Assembly (NCBI GenBank): GCA_020852705.1
Contig: JADZAP010000001.1
Location: forward strand, 62,001-126,000
Source of the DNA: Ignavibacteria bacterium
GTDB lineage: Bacteria; Bacteroidota; Ignavibacteria; Tepidaquicellales; OLB5
Reading direction: 5' to 3'
Length of the DNA stretch: 64,000 nt
This document shows positions 18,266 through 27,368 of this stretch, in pieces (positions within the stretch are counted from its first letter, which is position 1; each line of letters opens with the position of its first letter). The position numbers were made by a program, and so were the translations under genes. Below the pieces are notes generated by a model. That model was not told the DNA's origin, did no database searches, and saw only the letters and a program-made list of their open reading frames with translations.

Positions 18266-19249
18266 ATGAAATACCTTCTATACATTTTACTCGGATTTAC
18301 TCTTACCGGCAGATTAATGGATATTTATGCATGGGATTCAACTGCGGCAAAATATATGCCGCTTCAAGTTGGAAACCAATGGGTATACATGGGTTCGGCT
18401 CATGCATATATTCAGAACGGAAGGTCATACACTGTTTATAAAATTACAGGAACTGCCGATACACTTGGTCACCATTATTACAGGATTGAAACTAGGGTTT
18501 ACATGATAAGCGGTACTATCAGCTCAGGGGTTATGCAATTTTCAAACATGGTAAGGATAGATTCCTTATCAATGAATTTTAAAAAGCTTTGGTTTTATTG
18601 TAATGTTAATGAAACCTCAATTGACAGCTTAAGCTCAAAAAAAACGGATTCATTAAAAATTTGTCCGCAGCAGTTTTATACATCAAGCAGTTATTGTTAT
18701 GATACATCAGCATATTCAATTTTTGGTGTTAGTTATCCGTCAAAAACATTTCATGAATTCTTTGGGCCGGGATATAGTACAATATATGTAAAAGGTATTG
18801 GTATAGTTTTCAGCAGCTATGGTTATCAAATGAACCAATCTACGGATACATTAATAGGCTGCGTTATAAACGGAGTTGTTATTGGTGATACTTCAATTCT
18901 GGTAGGCTTACAACAGATCAATTCAGAAATTCCTGAACGATTAGTGCTTTCCCAAAACTATCCCAACCCCTTCAACCCGGTTACAAAAATAAAATTTCAA
19001 ATTCCCCTCTTAAGAGGGGTGAATGCCGAAGGTGGACGGGGTGTGTTTACTAATCTCACAATCTACGATGCCCTCGGCAAAGAAGCTGCCGTTTTACTTA
19101 ACCAACAACTACAACCCGGCACTTACGAAGCTGACTGGGATGCATCAAATTATCCAAGCGGCATTTATTATTATCAGATATCAATCCATTCAGGTAAACT
19201 TGAAACTGAAAACTATACTGAAACCAAAAAAATGGTTTTAATAAAATAG
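18266..19249 (+). CDS. secreted protein with T9SS sorting domain, 327 aa
   Basis: A signal peptide is followed by about 215 residues of unknown fold, Ser/Tyr/Thr-rich and beta-like (WVYMGSAHAYIQNG, KNGRS-type turns). The last roughly 100 residues are the T9SS sorting domain: SQNYPNPFNPVTKIKFQIP, then LTIYDALGKE, LQPGTYEADWDA, YPSGIYYYQI and KKMVLIK. It should be exported across the outer membrane and attached to or shed from the surface. An extra peptide of about 14 residues (LLRGVNAEGGRGVF), absent from other sorting domains here, is encoded by a palindromic element (see 19004). The final 318 bases nearly duplicate the end of the next gene. A GGAGGT Shine-Dalgarno precedes the ATG. Confidence 0.82.
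   Translation: MKYLLYILLGFTLTGRLMDIYAWDSTAAKYMPLQVGNQWVYMGSAHAYIQNGRSYTVYKITGTADTLGHHYYRIETRVYMISGTISSGVMQFSNMVRIDSLSMNFKKLWFYCNVNETSIDSLSSKKTDSLKICPQQFYTSSSYCYDTSAYSIFGVSYPSKTFHEFFGPGYSTIYVKGIGIVFSSYGYQMNQSTDTLIGCVINGVVIGDTSILVGLQQINSEIPERLVLSQNYPNPFNPVTKIKFQIPLLRGVNAEGGRGVFTNLTIYDALGKEAAVLLNQQLQPGTYEADWDASNYPSGIYYYQISIHSGKLETENYTETKKMVLIK
19004..19045. repeat. palindromic element inserted in frame in a T9SS domain (copy 1)
   Basis: A perfect 16-base palindrome CCCCTCTTAAGAGGGG (19004-19019), followed by TGAATGCCGAAGGTGGACGG and GGTGTG. It adds the peptide LLRGVNAEGGRGV between the first two strands of the sorting domain without breaking the frame. Palindrome arms resemble the intergenic repeats at 8048 and 32283. 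Confidence 0.7.
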
Positions 19250-19297
19250 GAAACAATAATTCAAAATGAATTATTTTTAATACCATTTGGAGGAATT

Positions 19298-20737
19298 ATG
19301 AAAAAAGTATATCTATCACTCTTTATAATATTATTTATTTTTGCTGATATTTATTCGCAGTATGGTAATCAGAAAATTTATAGTGATGATACATCCGGAA
19401 AAGGTATATTTAAAATGAATTCTATTAAAATGAGCTCAACCGGCTTAAACCAAATTTACATTCAGCGTGGTGTTTCATTTCCTGATGGTAATCCAAACAC
19501 AAGCGGGCAATACCTTAAATTTAACAGGCAAAATGGCAGTTGGTATGTTCCGTTAAATGGTTTTGCAAATGCAAACTGGTGTTTTTGTACCTGTCCTTTC
19601 TTTTGTAATCCCCCAAGATTTGTTTGTAACAGGGTATTAATTTTTGTTCCTTCTCCGGTTGATACACAATATGCAATTAAAAATTTAATGGGTAGTTGCG
19701 GATGTGATGCGGGTGATATTGTTTTTTATACTGTCAAAAACGGTACAAATTCAATAGATCTACCTCAGTTTAGTAATGGTTTTTTAGGGCAGCTGTGTTT
19801 TGGTATTGATATTGATCCTGTAAATGATGCAGTTGCTTATATTGGATACCCAATAATAGGCACAAGTTATAAGGTTATTTATAAAACAACAAATAGAGGA
19901 GGTTCATGGAATCCTGTTGATACAAATGCAAATTTCTCTAGCTATATTAAAATAAATCCATTAAAAAGGACTAACGTATTTTGCAGATCTTTCAGTCAAA
20001 TGTTATTAAGTACAAATTCAGGCGCTGACTTTTTTCCTGTGGGGGGGCAGGGTTTTACTGATATGAAATTCTGCTATTCTGATAGTACAATTTATGGAAT
20101 GACTTATAGCGGCGTTTACAAGTCCACCAACCATGGATTTAACTGGACTCAGGTTTCCAATTTTGGTTCATTAAGATGTATTGAGGTATCTCCCGAAAAC
20201 AGCAATATTGTTTATGCCGGAAATTCTTCGGGACTTTACAGGTCATCCAATGGCGGAATTAACTTTGTACTGTACAATGATCATTTTTTGCCATCTAGAA
20301 ATGTATTGGGTATTTCCAAAGATGTTTCATCCGGTGATACAGTAATAGTAGCTACTAGTGATGCAGTTTATAAAGTTTGGGGAAGTTATGTAGGGTTAAG
20401 CAATATTTCAAACGAAGTTCCTGAACGATTTTTACTTTCCCAAAACTATCCCAACCCCTTCAACCCGGTTACAAAAATAAAATTTCAAATTCCCCTCTTA
20501 AGAGGGTTGAATGCCGAAGGTGGACGCGGTGTGTTTACTAATCTCACAATCTACGATGCCCTTGGCAAAGAAGTTGCCGTTTTACTTAACCAACAATTAC
20601 AACCCGGCACTTATGAAGCTGACTGGGATGCATCAAATTATCCAAGCGGTGTTTATTATTATCAGATATCAATCCATTCAGATAAACTTAAAACTGAAAA
20701 CTATTCTGTAACCAAAAAAATGGTTTTAATAAAATAG
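19298..20737 (+). CDS. secreted propeller-like protein with T9SS sorting domain, 479 aa
   Basis: A signal peptide (about 1-20, ending DIYSQ) precedes a roughly 370-residue body holding a Cys-rich stretch (CFCTCPFFCNPPRFVC near residues 97-112) and four BNR-like turns (TNRGGSW, TNSGADF, TNHGFNW, SNGGINF), which suggest a partial beta-propeller. The C-terminal sorting domain (NYPNPFNPVTKIKF to KKMVLIK) marks it as T9SS cargo. It carries the same in-frame palindromic insert (LLRGLNAEGGRGVF) as its upstream neighbour. The last 318 bases of the two genes are nearly identical while the bodies are unrelated, so the domain was copied or gene-converted as a cassette. A GGAGG Shine-Dalgarno precedes the ATG. 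Confidence 0.85.
   Translation: MKKVYLSLFIILFIFADIYSQYGNQKIYSDDTSGKGIFKMNSIKMSSTGLNQIYIQRGVSFPDGNPNTSGQYLKFNRQNGSWYVPLNGFANANWCFCTCPFFCNPPRFVCNRVLIFVPSPVDTQYAIKNLMGSCGCDAGDIVFYTVKNGTNSIDLPQFSNGFLGQLCFGIDIDPVNDAVAYIGYPIIGTSYKVIYKTTNRGGSWNPVDTNANFSSYIKINPLKRTNVFCRSFSQMLLSTNSGADFFPVGGQGFTDMKFCYSDSTIYGMTYSGVYKSTNHGFNWTQVSNFGSLRCIEVSPENSNIVYAGNSSGLYRSSNGGINFVLYNDHFLPSRNVLGISKDVSSGDTVIVATSDAVYKVWGSYVGLSNISNEVPERFLLSQNYPNPFNPVTKIKFQIPLLRGLNAEGGRGVFTNLTIYDALGKEVAVLLNQQLQPGTYEADWDASNYPSGVYYYQISIHSDKLKTENYSVTKKMVLIK
20492..20533. repeat. palindromic element inserted in frame in a T9SS domain (copy 2)
   Basis: Same element as at 19004, with one change in the right arm (AAGAGGGT for AAGAGGGG) and a few differences in the tail. 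The reading frame is kept (LLRGLNAEGGRGV). Confidence 0.68.
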
Positions 20738-20974
20738 TTATTTATTTTTATTTCCTTAATCAATTAAGAACCATATATGAATAAATTTAAAAATATAGAT
20801 TATAAAAAATCAATTTATAACAAATTCTCCTAACTTAAATTCTGTATTAATTCAATCAATAATCAATTATTATTAATTAATTTAGATTAATTTCTTACTT
20901 TATAATTGACTTTGAGTTTTGTTTTTTTACTCATATTATAAGGTATAATTATTAATTTTTTTATTGATAACTGA

Positions 20975-22771
20975 ATGAAATACTTTTGCTCCGCATTGAT
21001 TTTCCTTCTTTTTGTATCTGCTTTAAAATCACAGGTTTACAATCAAAACTTTGATTACCTTGACCCTCTGCCAAATTCAAAATATATTAATGAGGAGGCA
21101 TCAATAATTATTCGTCCAAAAACAAACATTAACATTAATACTATTATACAATCAGGGGCAATCAGATTATTGGCAAATAATGTTTCTGAGCTGCCTTTTA
21201 ATTATAAAATTGCTGATAGCGGAAAAGTAATTCTTTTAAAACCTTTAATGAATTTTAAAACCTTTGATAGTATTTATGTTTATTTTACTGACTCAATTAA
21301 AACAACAAATGGTGAATCGATTACTCCTTTTAACTATAAATTTTATATAACCGGTAATTCTACTAATAAAGGATTATTTTCAAAATATGAGAGAAATTTT
21401 TATAATGATGAATACAATTTTATAAAACACAATTCGCAAATTACAAGCGGAGTACCTCAGCTTACAGTAACTTATTCATCATTCCCTTCTCCGGGAAAGT
21501 TATTTTTTAATAATTTAACCCGAATGCCTGACCCAAATAATACACCTTGTTTATTGATAGCTGATAATGACGGAAATTTTGTATTTTCCAGGCAAATGCC
21601 CGAAGAATGTTACGATTTCAACATTCAGCCAAACGGAATGCTTACTTATTTTGATGGTCAAAAAAATAAATACTATGCTTTAAACAGCAGTTACAATATA
21701 ATAGATAGCTTTTACTGCGGAAACGGTTATACAACTGATTTACACGAATTGAGAATTTTAAATAATGGTCATTTTCTTCTCCTAAGCTACGATGCCCGGG
21801 CATTAATTGATATTGGCGGTGAAAACCCCATGAATGCTACCGTAATTGGTGTTATTGTTCAGGAACTTGATGAAAATAAAGATGTAATTTTTCAGTTCAG
21901 AAGCTGGGATCATTTTCTTATAACCGATGCTACACATGAAAATTTCTCTGCGGCAAAAATTGATTACTGCCACTCTAATGCTATTGAATTTGATAACGAT
22001 GGCTACCTATTGCTTTCTTCAAGAAATATGGATGAAATTACAAAAATTAACAGAGTTACAGGAAAAATTATATGGCGAATGGGAGGGAAAAATAATCAGT
22101 TTACGTTTATTAATGATACAATTGGTTTCTCTCATCAGCATGCTATAAGAAGAATTAAAAACGGTAATGTAACTCTATTTGATAACGGTAATTTTCATAA
22201 CCCGCCGTTTTCCAGAGCTGTTGAATACAAATTAGATGAAGTAAATAAAACTGCAACGCTTGTTTGGCAATTCCGTAACTCCCCCGATATTTATGCACCT
22301 GCCACTGGTTATGTACAAAGACTTGATAACAATAATACCATCATTTGCTGGGGGCTTACTAATCCAACTTTAGCCGAAGTCAGATATGACGGTACCAAAG
22401 TTCTTGAAATGTCATTGCCTCAAGGTGTATTCAGCTACAGGGCATTTAAATATCCTTGGAAAGAAAATCCTAACAGTGAAATTTTACCTCAAAATTTCAG
22501 TCTGCTGCAAAACTATCCTAATCCGTTTAATCCGGTTACAAATATAAAATTTACAGTCCCTAAACTTGAGCAGGAAATTTCAACAGTAAACGTAACTATT
22601 AAAATTTATGACATTACAGGAAAATTGGTTAAAAATCTTTTAAACGATAATTTTTCTGCGGGTACCTATACTGTAAAATTTGACGGAGCAAATTTACCGA
22701 GTAATGTTTATTTTTATGTTTTAAAAAGCGGCAATTACACTGAAACAAAAAAAATGGTGATGGTTAAATAA
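20975..22771 (+). CDS. arylsulfotransferase-family secreted protein with T9SS domain, 598 aa
   Basis: A signal peptide is followed by a short immunoglobulin-like part (about 30-125), then an arylsulfotransferase (Arylsulfotrans_2) propeller. Characteristic pieces are HSNAIEFDNDGYLLLSSRN, ITKINRVTGKIIWRMGG, FSHQHAIRRIKNGNVTLFDN, SRAVEYKLDE and VQRLDNNNTIICWG, with His residues of HSN and SHQH as the likely sulfate-handling ones. Such enzymes move sulfate between phenolic compounds without PAPS. A sorting domain (NYPNPFNPVTNIKF to KKMVMVK) sends it to the surface. This copy lacks the palindromic insert of the two neighbours. Activity is inferred; some relatives are only binding proteins. Confidence 0.85.
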   Translation: MKYFCSALIFLLFVSALKSQVYNQNFDYLDPLPNSKYINEEASIIIRPKTNININTIIQSGAIRLLANNVSELPFNYKIADSGKVILLKPLMNFKTFDSIYVYFTDSIKTTNGESITPFNYKFYITGNSTNKGLFSKYERNFYNDEYNFIKHNSQITSGVPQLTVTYSSFPSPGKLFFNNLTRMPDPNNTPCLLIADNDGNFVFSRQMPEECYDFNIQPNGMLTYFDGQKNKYYALNSSYNIIDSFYCGNGYTTDLHELRILNNGHFLLLSYDARALIDIGGENPMNATVIGVIVQELDENKDVIFQFRSWDHFLITDATHENFSAAKIDYCHSNAIEFDNDGYLLLSSRNMDEITKINRVTGKIIWRMGGKNNQFTFINDTIGFSHQHAIRRIKNGNVTLFDNGNFHNPPFSRAVEYKLDEVNKTATLVWQFRNSPDIYAPATGYVQRLDNNNTIICWGLTNPTLAEVRYDGTKVLEMSLPQGVFSYRAFKYPWKENPNSEILPQNFSLLQNYPNPFNPVTNIKFTVPKLEQEISTVNVTIKIYDITGKLVKNLLNDNFSAGTYTVKFDGANLPSNVYFYVLKSGNYTETKKMVMVK

Positions 22772-22810
22772 TTTATTCAGAAAAATGCATTTGATATGAT
22801 TTAAATTGTA

Positions 22811-22848
22811 ACACCCCGGATTAAATTTATTTCCGGGGTTGTTTTTTT
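22811..22848 (+). terminator. intrinsic terminator
   Basis: ACCCCGGA/TCCGGGGT stem with an 11-base loop, followed by GTTTTTTT. It ends the three-gene T9SS cargo block, before the ABC exporter genes. Confidence 0.85.
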
Positions 22849-22906
22849 CTGCAATCTATATCTTTTGGTATAGTTTGAGGACAAAAATTAAATTAAATTA
22901 GTAAAT

Positions 22907-24664
22907 ATGTATCTAAAACGACTGCTTCCATATTTAAAACTTTACAGGAAAAAGCTTATAATTGGTTTTATTGTAATTGCATTTAGTGCAGTTTTTACTA
23001 ACCTAATTCCCTTTGTTCTATCTAAAGCAATTGATGAGATTAAAAATCATGCAGAGGGAACATCCTTATTGAACTATGCATTGTTGACTGTTGGCTTTGC
23101 AGCTATTAGCGGTGTTTTTCTTTACCTCACAAGGCAGATGATAATTATTGCATCCCGTGAAATTGAAAATGACCTGAGAAATGATTTTCTTAAACATATT
23201 CTTTTTCAGGATCAGCAGTATTTTCATTTCCATTCCACAGGAGATATAATGGCTTTGGCTACTAATGATATTTCTGCTGTCCGTAATTTTCTCGGTCCGG
23301 GAATTATGTACACAGCTGAAACATTGATCAACTTTACAATTGCCGTTTCACTTATGATCTCTTTTAATTTTCAGTTAGCTGTTATTGCTGTTATTCCTAT
23401 ACCATTTATTTCTTATTTAGTTTACCGAATCGGCAAAAGCATTAATTATAAATTTGAAAAAGTTCAGCAGCAATTCAGCGAACTTACAACGCGTGCACAG
23501 GAAAATTTATCAGGCGTAAAAGTTGTTAAAGCTTATGTTAGAGAGCAAAGTGAAACCGAGAGTTTCAGAAAACTTTCCGTTGATTATATGAATAAGAATC
23601 TTGAACTTGCCAAAGTACAGTCTTTTTCATTTCCAATGATGTTATTGCTTACCGGTTTTTCTGCTGTTATTGTACTTTATTTTGGAGGTAATAAAATTAT
23701 CAATGGTGAGCTTACCATTGGCGAGCTTACTGCGTTTATTATTTATCTTGGACTTCTTACCTGGCCAATAATTTCTCTTGGATGGATAATTAACCTTACC
23801 CAGCGTGCCGAAGCTTCCATGAAAAGACTCTGTGAAGTTTTTGATAATAAACCATCTATTAATGATCCTGTTAAAGTTGATACTGTTTTGGCTGTTAATA
23901 ATAAAAATATCACCGGAAACATTGAATTCTCTAATGTTAACTTCAGGTATCACCCCAATTTTCCCTATGTGTTAAAAAATATTAATTTTAAAATTAATGC
24001 AGGCGAAACTATTGGAATAATTGGGCATACCGGTTCGGGTAAGTCAACATTTGTAAATCTTATTTCAAGATTGTTTGATGTTGAAGAAGGAGAAATTCTT
24101 GTTGACGGTAAAAATATTAAACAATATGAACTTAATAAACTTAGATTGGCTATAGCTTATGTGCCTCAGGAAACATTCCTGTTTTCTGATACTATTGAAA
24201 ATAATATAGCTTATGCTGAAAAAAGTTTTGATAAGGAAAAAGTTGTTGAAGCTGCAAAAATTTCTCAGATTTATAAAGATGTTGATAATTTTCCCCGTCG
24301 TTTTGAAACAATACTTGGCGAACGCGGAATAAACCTTTCTGGCGGGCAAAAACAAAGAACTTCTATCGCAAGAGCCATACTTTCTGACCCGCGTATTCTT
24401 ATTCTTGATGATGCGTTTTCTGCTGTTGATACTTATACCGAAGAAGAAATTTTAACAGGCTTAAATGGTGTGATGAAAGGCAGAACAACTTTACTTATCA
24501 GCCATAGGATTTCTACCTTAAAAAACTCTAATAGGATAATTGTATTTAAAGATGGAAGCATTGCTGAAGAAGGAACACACGAATCCCTTATCCAAAAAGA
24601 AGGAATATACGCTGATATATACTTTAAACAGCTGCTTGAAGATGAATTAAGGGATTTGGATTGA
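22907..24664 (+). CDS. ABC exporter, degenerate-site half, 585 aa
   Basis: Type IV ABC exporter half: six membrane spans (residues 1-310) followed by a nucleotide-binding domain with Walker A GHTGSGKST (about 372-380), signature LSGGQ (about 477) and an H-loop in ISHRIST. Walker B reads ILILDDAFSAVD: the catalytic Glu after the Asp is replaced by Asp, so this half has a weak ATP site. It pairs with the next gene, 12 bases on, which has a normal site. This is the arrangement of TM287/288-type and BmrCD-type heterodimers. It exports lipids, drugs or peptides, substrate unknown. Confidence 0.93.
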   Translation: MYLKRLLPYLKLYRKKLIIGFIVIAFSAVFTNLIPFVLSKAIDEIKNHAEGTSLLNYALLTVGFAAISGVFLYLTRQMIIIASREIENDLRNDFLKHILFQDQQYFHFHSTGDIMALATNDISAVRNFLGPGIMYTAETLINFTIAVSLMISFNFQLAVIAVIPIPFISYLVYRIGKSINYKFEKVQQQFSELTTRAQENLSGVKVVKAYVREQSETESFRKLSVDYMNKNLELAKVQSFSFPMMLLLTGFSAVIVLYFGGNKIINGELTIGELTAFIIYLGLLTWPIISLGWIINLTQRAEASMKRLCEVFDNKPSINDPVKVDTVLAVNNKNITGNIEFSNVNFRYHPNFPYVLKNINFKINAGETIGIIGHTGSGKSTFVNLISRLFDVEEGEILVDGKNIKQYELNKLRLAIAYVPQETFLFSDTIENNIAYAEKSFDKEKVVEAAKISQIYKDVDNFPRRFETILGERGINLSGGQKQRTSIARAILSDPRILILDDAFSAVDTYTEEEILTGLNGVMKGRTTLLISHRISTLKNSNRIIVFKDGSIAEEGTHESLIQKEGIYADIYFKQLLEDELRDLD

Positions 24665-24676
24665 AATAAAATTATT

Positions 24677-26485
24677 TTGGCAGAAGAAAAGAAAATAAAT
24701 ATCATTGAGCCTGATGAAAATGAGCAGGAAGAAGTTTTAGGCAAGGCATACGATACCCGCCTTATGAAACGGCTTATAAAATATCTTAAACCTTATGTAA
24801 AATGGGTTGTTTTTTCTGTTCTTCTTACTGTTGGTGTTGCATTATTAAGTACCTTAAGACCTTATTTAACCAAAATTGCAATTGATAATTACATTGTTAA
24901 TAAAGATACCGTTGGTTTACGCAATATTATCTTAATTCTTCTGGCAACTCTTGTATTTCAGGGATTGATGCAATATTCCATGACTTACCTTACTCAGTGG
25001 ATTGGACAGAAAACTATATTTGATCTGCGTATGGAGCTTTTTAACCACATACAGAAACTTTCAATGAGTTTTTTTGATAAAAATCCGGTTGGCAGATTGG
25101 TTACCAGACTTACTAATGATATTGAAGTTTTAAATGAAATGTTTTCTTCCGGAATTGTAATGGTTTTTGCCGATGTTTTTATTATTGCAGGTATATTGTT
25201 CTTTATGTTCAGTTTAAGCTGGCAGCTCACTTTAATTTCTTTATCAGTAATTATTCCGTTAATATATGCAACTGTAATTTTCAGAAGAAAAGTTAGAGCA
25301 GCTTTTAGAGATGTAAGGTTTTACCTTGCTAAGATGAATGCTTTTCTTCAGGAACACATTAGCGGCATTATGGTAGTTAAAATTTTCGTAAAAGAAAAAA
25401 AGACTGTTAATGAATTTAAAGAAATAAATTTTGATCATACTAAAGCCAATAAAAGATCTGTAAAGTATTATTCAGTATTTTTCCCTGTGGTTGAGCTAAT
25501 TGGAGCAATATCAGGTGCTTTAATTATCTGGTACGGCGGAGCTAAAGCTCTAGAGGGTGTTCTAACTATCGGGATTCTTGTTTCCTTTATTCAGTATTCT
25601 GAAATGTTTTTCAGACCTATTAGAGATCTTTCTGAAAAGTATAATATTATGCAAACAGCTATGGCATCTTCAGAAAGGATATTCAGACTGCTTGACAGAA
25701 AACCGCAGATTGTTGATCCCGAAAACCCCGTTAAGTTTGAAAACTGCAAAGGGGTTATCTCCTTTAAAAATGTTTCATTTGCTTATGTAAAAAAGAATTT
25801 TGTGCTGAAAGATATTTCTTTCAATATTAAACAGGGTGAAAAAGTTGCATTTGTTGGTGCCACCGGAGCAGGTAAATCATCTATTATGAACCTGCTTTGC
25901 AGGTTTTATGATGCTCAATACGGCGAAATAACTATTGATGATATTAATATTAAAGATATCAGTCAGGATGATCTTAGAAAAAATATCGGACTTGTGGTGC
26001 AGGATATTTTTCTCTTTTCTGATTCAATTGGTAATAATATAAGTCTTAAAAACAATTTGATAACTGAAAGCAAAATCAAAGAATCAGCTGAAATAATAGG
26101 TATTGATAAATTTATTTCAAAACTTCCGCTAGGTTACAGGCAAAATGTTAAAGAAAGGGGAGTTACACTTTCGCAGGGTGAGCGTCAGCTTATCACCTTT
26201 GCAAGGGCTCTTGCCTATGATCCCAAAATACTTATTTTAGATGAGGCAACTTCTAGTGTTGATACTCACTCCGAATTATTAATTCAAAATGCTATTGATA
26301 AACTTATGGAAGGCAGAACCTCTATAATAATTGCACACAGGCTTTCTACAATTCAAAAATGTGATAAAATTATTGTTATGCATAAAGGTGAAATAAGAGA
26401 AATGGGTACTCACATGCAGCTGCTTGAGCTTGGCGGAATTTATTCTAAACTTTACCAGCTGCAGTATAAAGAATCTAATGCCTGA
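24677..26485 (+). CDS. ABC exporter, catalytic half, 602 aa
   Basis: Partner of the preceding gene. A cytoplasmic N-terminal stretch (about 1-35, acidic) is followed by six spans and a nucleotide-binding domain with Walker A GATGAGKSS (about 393-401), signature LSQGE (about 498; the G-to-Q change is usual in such heterodimers), Walker B ILILDEATSSVD with intact Glu, and the H-loop IIAHRLST. The start is TTG at 24677; the first in-frame ATG is over 20 codons on and would remove the conserved-looking N-terminus. It lies 12 bases after its partner, so the two are co-translated. Confidence 0.94.
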   Translation: MAEEKKINIIEPDENEQEEVLGKAYDTRLMKRLIKYLKPYVKWVVFSVLLTVGVALLSTLRPYLTKIAIDNYIVNKDTVGLRNIILILLATLVFQGLMQYSMTYLTQWIGQKTIFDLRMELFNHIQKLSMSFFDKNPVGRLVTRLTNDIEVLNEMFSSGIVMVFADVFIIAGILFFMFSLSWQLTLISLSVIIPLIYATVIFRRKVRAAFRDVRFYLAKMNAFLQEHISGIMVVKIFVKEKKTVNEFKEINFDHTKANKRSVKYYSVFFPVVELIGAISGALIIWYGGAKALEGVLTIGILVSFIQYSEMFFRPIRDLSEKYNIMQTAMASSERIFRLLDRKPQIVDPENPVKFENCKGVISFKNVSFAYVKKNFVLKDISFNIKQGEKVAFVGATGAGKSSIMNLLCRFYDAQYGEITIDDINIKDISQDDLRKNIGLVVQDIFLFSDSIGNNISLKNNLITESKIKESAEIIGIDKFISKLPLGYRQNVKERGVTLSQGERQLITFARALAYDPKILILDEATSSVDTHSELLIQNAIDKLMEGRTSIIIAHRLSTIQKCDKIIVMHKGEIREMGTHMQLLELGGIYSKLYQLQYKESNA

Positions 26486-26493
26486 ATTAATTT

Positions 26494-27093
26494 ATGCTTA
26501 AAAAAATATTTATAGCATCTAAAAACAAAGGCAAAGTTCAGGAAATTAGTTTTGCTTTAAAGAAATTAAATTATGAGATTTTTTCTCTTATAGATACTCC
26601 TAATATTGATGATATTCCTGAAACTGGAAACTCCTTTGAAGAAAATGCTTACTTAAAAGCTAAATCTGTTTTTGATATTGTAAAAATTCCTGTCATTTCT
26701 GATGATTCCGGTTTGGAAGTGGATTTTTTAAATGGAGAACCGGGAATCTATTCTGCCCGTTACAGCGGTGCAGAATCTGATGATACAAAAAATATCAAAT
26801 TACTCCTTAAAAAGCTTGGTAACACTTTGATTAATAAAAGAACAGCAAGGTTTAAGTGTGTTATGGTTTTATATGATGGCATTAATAAAAGGGTTTTTGA
26901 TGGTGAATGTGAAGGTGTAATTTTATTTTCTCCTAAAGGTGAAAATGGCTTTGGGTATGATCCGGTTTTCCAGCCGATTGGATACGACCAAAGTTTTGCC
27001 CAAATGAAAATTGAGGAAAAGGAAAAAATTTCTCACAGAGGTAAAGCTCTTAAAAGTCTTTTTAAATATTTAGAACTTGAAAGCAATATGTAG
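26494..27093 (+). CDS. rdgB: XTP/dITP diphosphatase (RdgB/HAM1)
   Basis: Hydrolyses deaminated purine nucleotides (dITP, XTP) to the monophosphates, protecting DNA and RNA. At 199 residues it is the normal size, with SKNKGKVQEI (start), SDDSGLEVDFLNGEPGIYSARYSG (metal and base binding), FGYDPVF and SHRGKAL near the end, all family hallmarks. It lies eight bases after the ABC gene and is probably in the same transcript, with no functional link evident. Confidence 0.96.
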   Translation: MLKKIFIASKNKGKVQEISFALKKLNYEIFSLIDTPNIDDIPETGNSFEENAYLKAKSVFDIVKIPVISDDSGLEVDFLNGEPGIYSARYSGAESDDTKNIKLLLKKLGNTLINKRTARFKCVMVLYDGINKRVFDGECEGVILFSPKGENGFGYDPVFQPIGYDQSFAQMKIEEKEKISHRGKALKSLFKYLELESNM

Positions 27094-27162
27094 ATTTTTA
27101 AGTCTTGAAGGTTTTTATTTAATGTTTTATTTTTGTAATCTGTTTTAAAATATGTATTTATT

Positions 27163-27238
27163 GCTGGCGTAGCTCAGCTGGTAGAGCAGCGCACTTGTAA
27201 TGCGCAGGTCGGGGGTTCAAGTCCCTTCGCCAGCTCCA
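27163..27238 (+). tRNA. trnT: tRNA-Thr (anticodon TGT)
   Basis: Full cloverleaf: acceptor GCTGGCG/CGCCAGC, anticodon stem GCGCA/TGCGC with loop CTTGTAA (anticodon TGT, reads ACA), T-loop GGTTCAAGTC, discriminator T, and encoded CCA. A terminator follows directly. About 45 bases further on a broken second copy begins (27321). Confidence 0.97.
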
Positions 27239-27242
27239 GAAG

Positions 27243-27266
27243 CCCGTTAATTTAGCGGGTTTTTTT
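27243..27266 (+). terminator. terminator of tRNA-Thr
   Basis: CCCGTTAA/TTTAGCGGG stem with a G-T pair, then seven Ts. It is repeated exactly 182 bases further on as part of the broken tRNA copy. Confidence 0.85.
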
Positions 27267-27332
27267 ATGAGTATTATCCTTGCAGAGATCAATTTGAAAT
27301 CAAAATTAAACAATTTTTTTGGTAGAGCAGCG

Positions 27333-27348
27333 TCCCGAGTTCTCGGGA
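27333..27348. repeat. 16-base palindrome TCCCG...CGGGA, copy 1
   Basis: TCCCGAG-TT-CTCGGGA, seven pairs. It replaces the six anticodon-loop bases CACTTG of the duplicated tRNA-Thr. Confidence 0.85.
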
Positions 27349-27368
27349 TAATGCGCAGGTCGGGGGTT

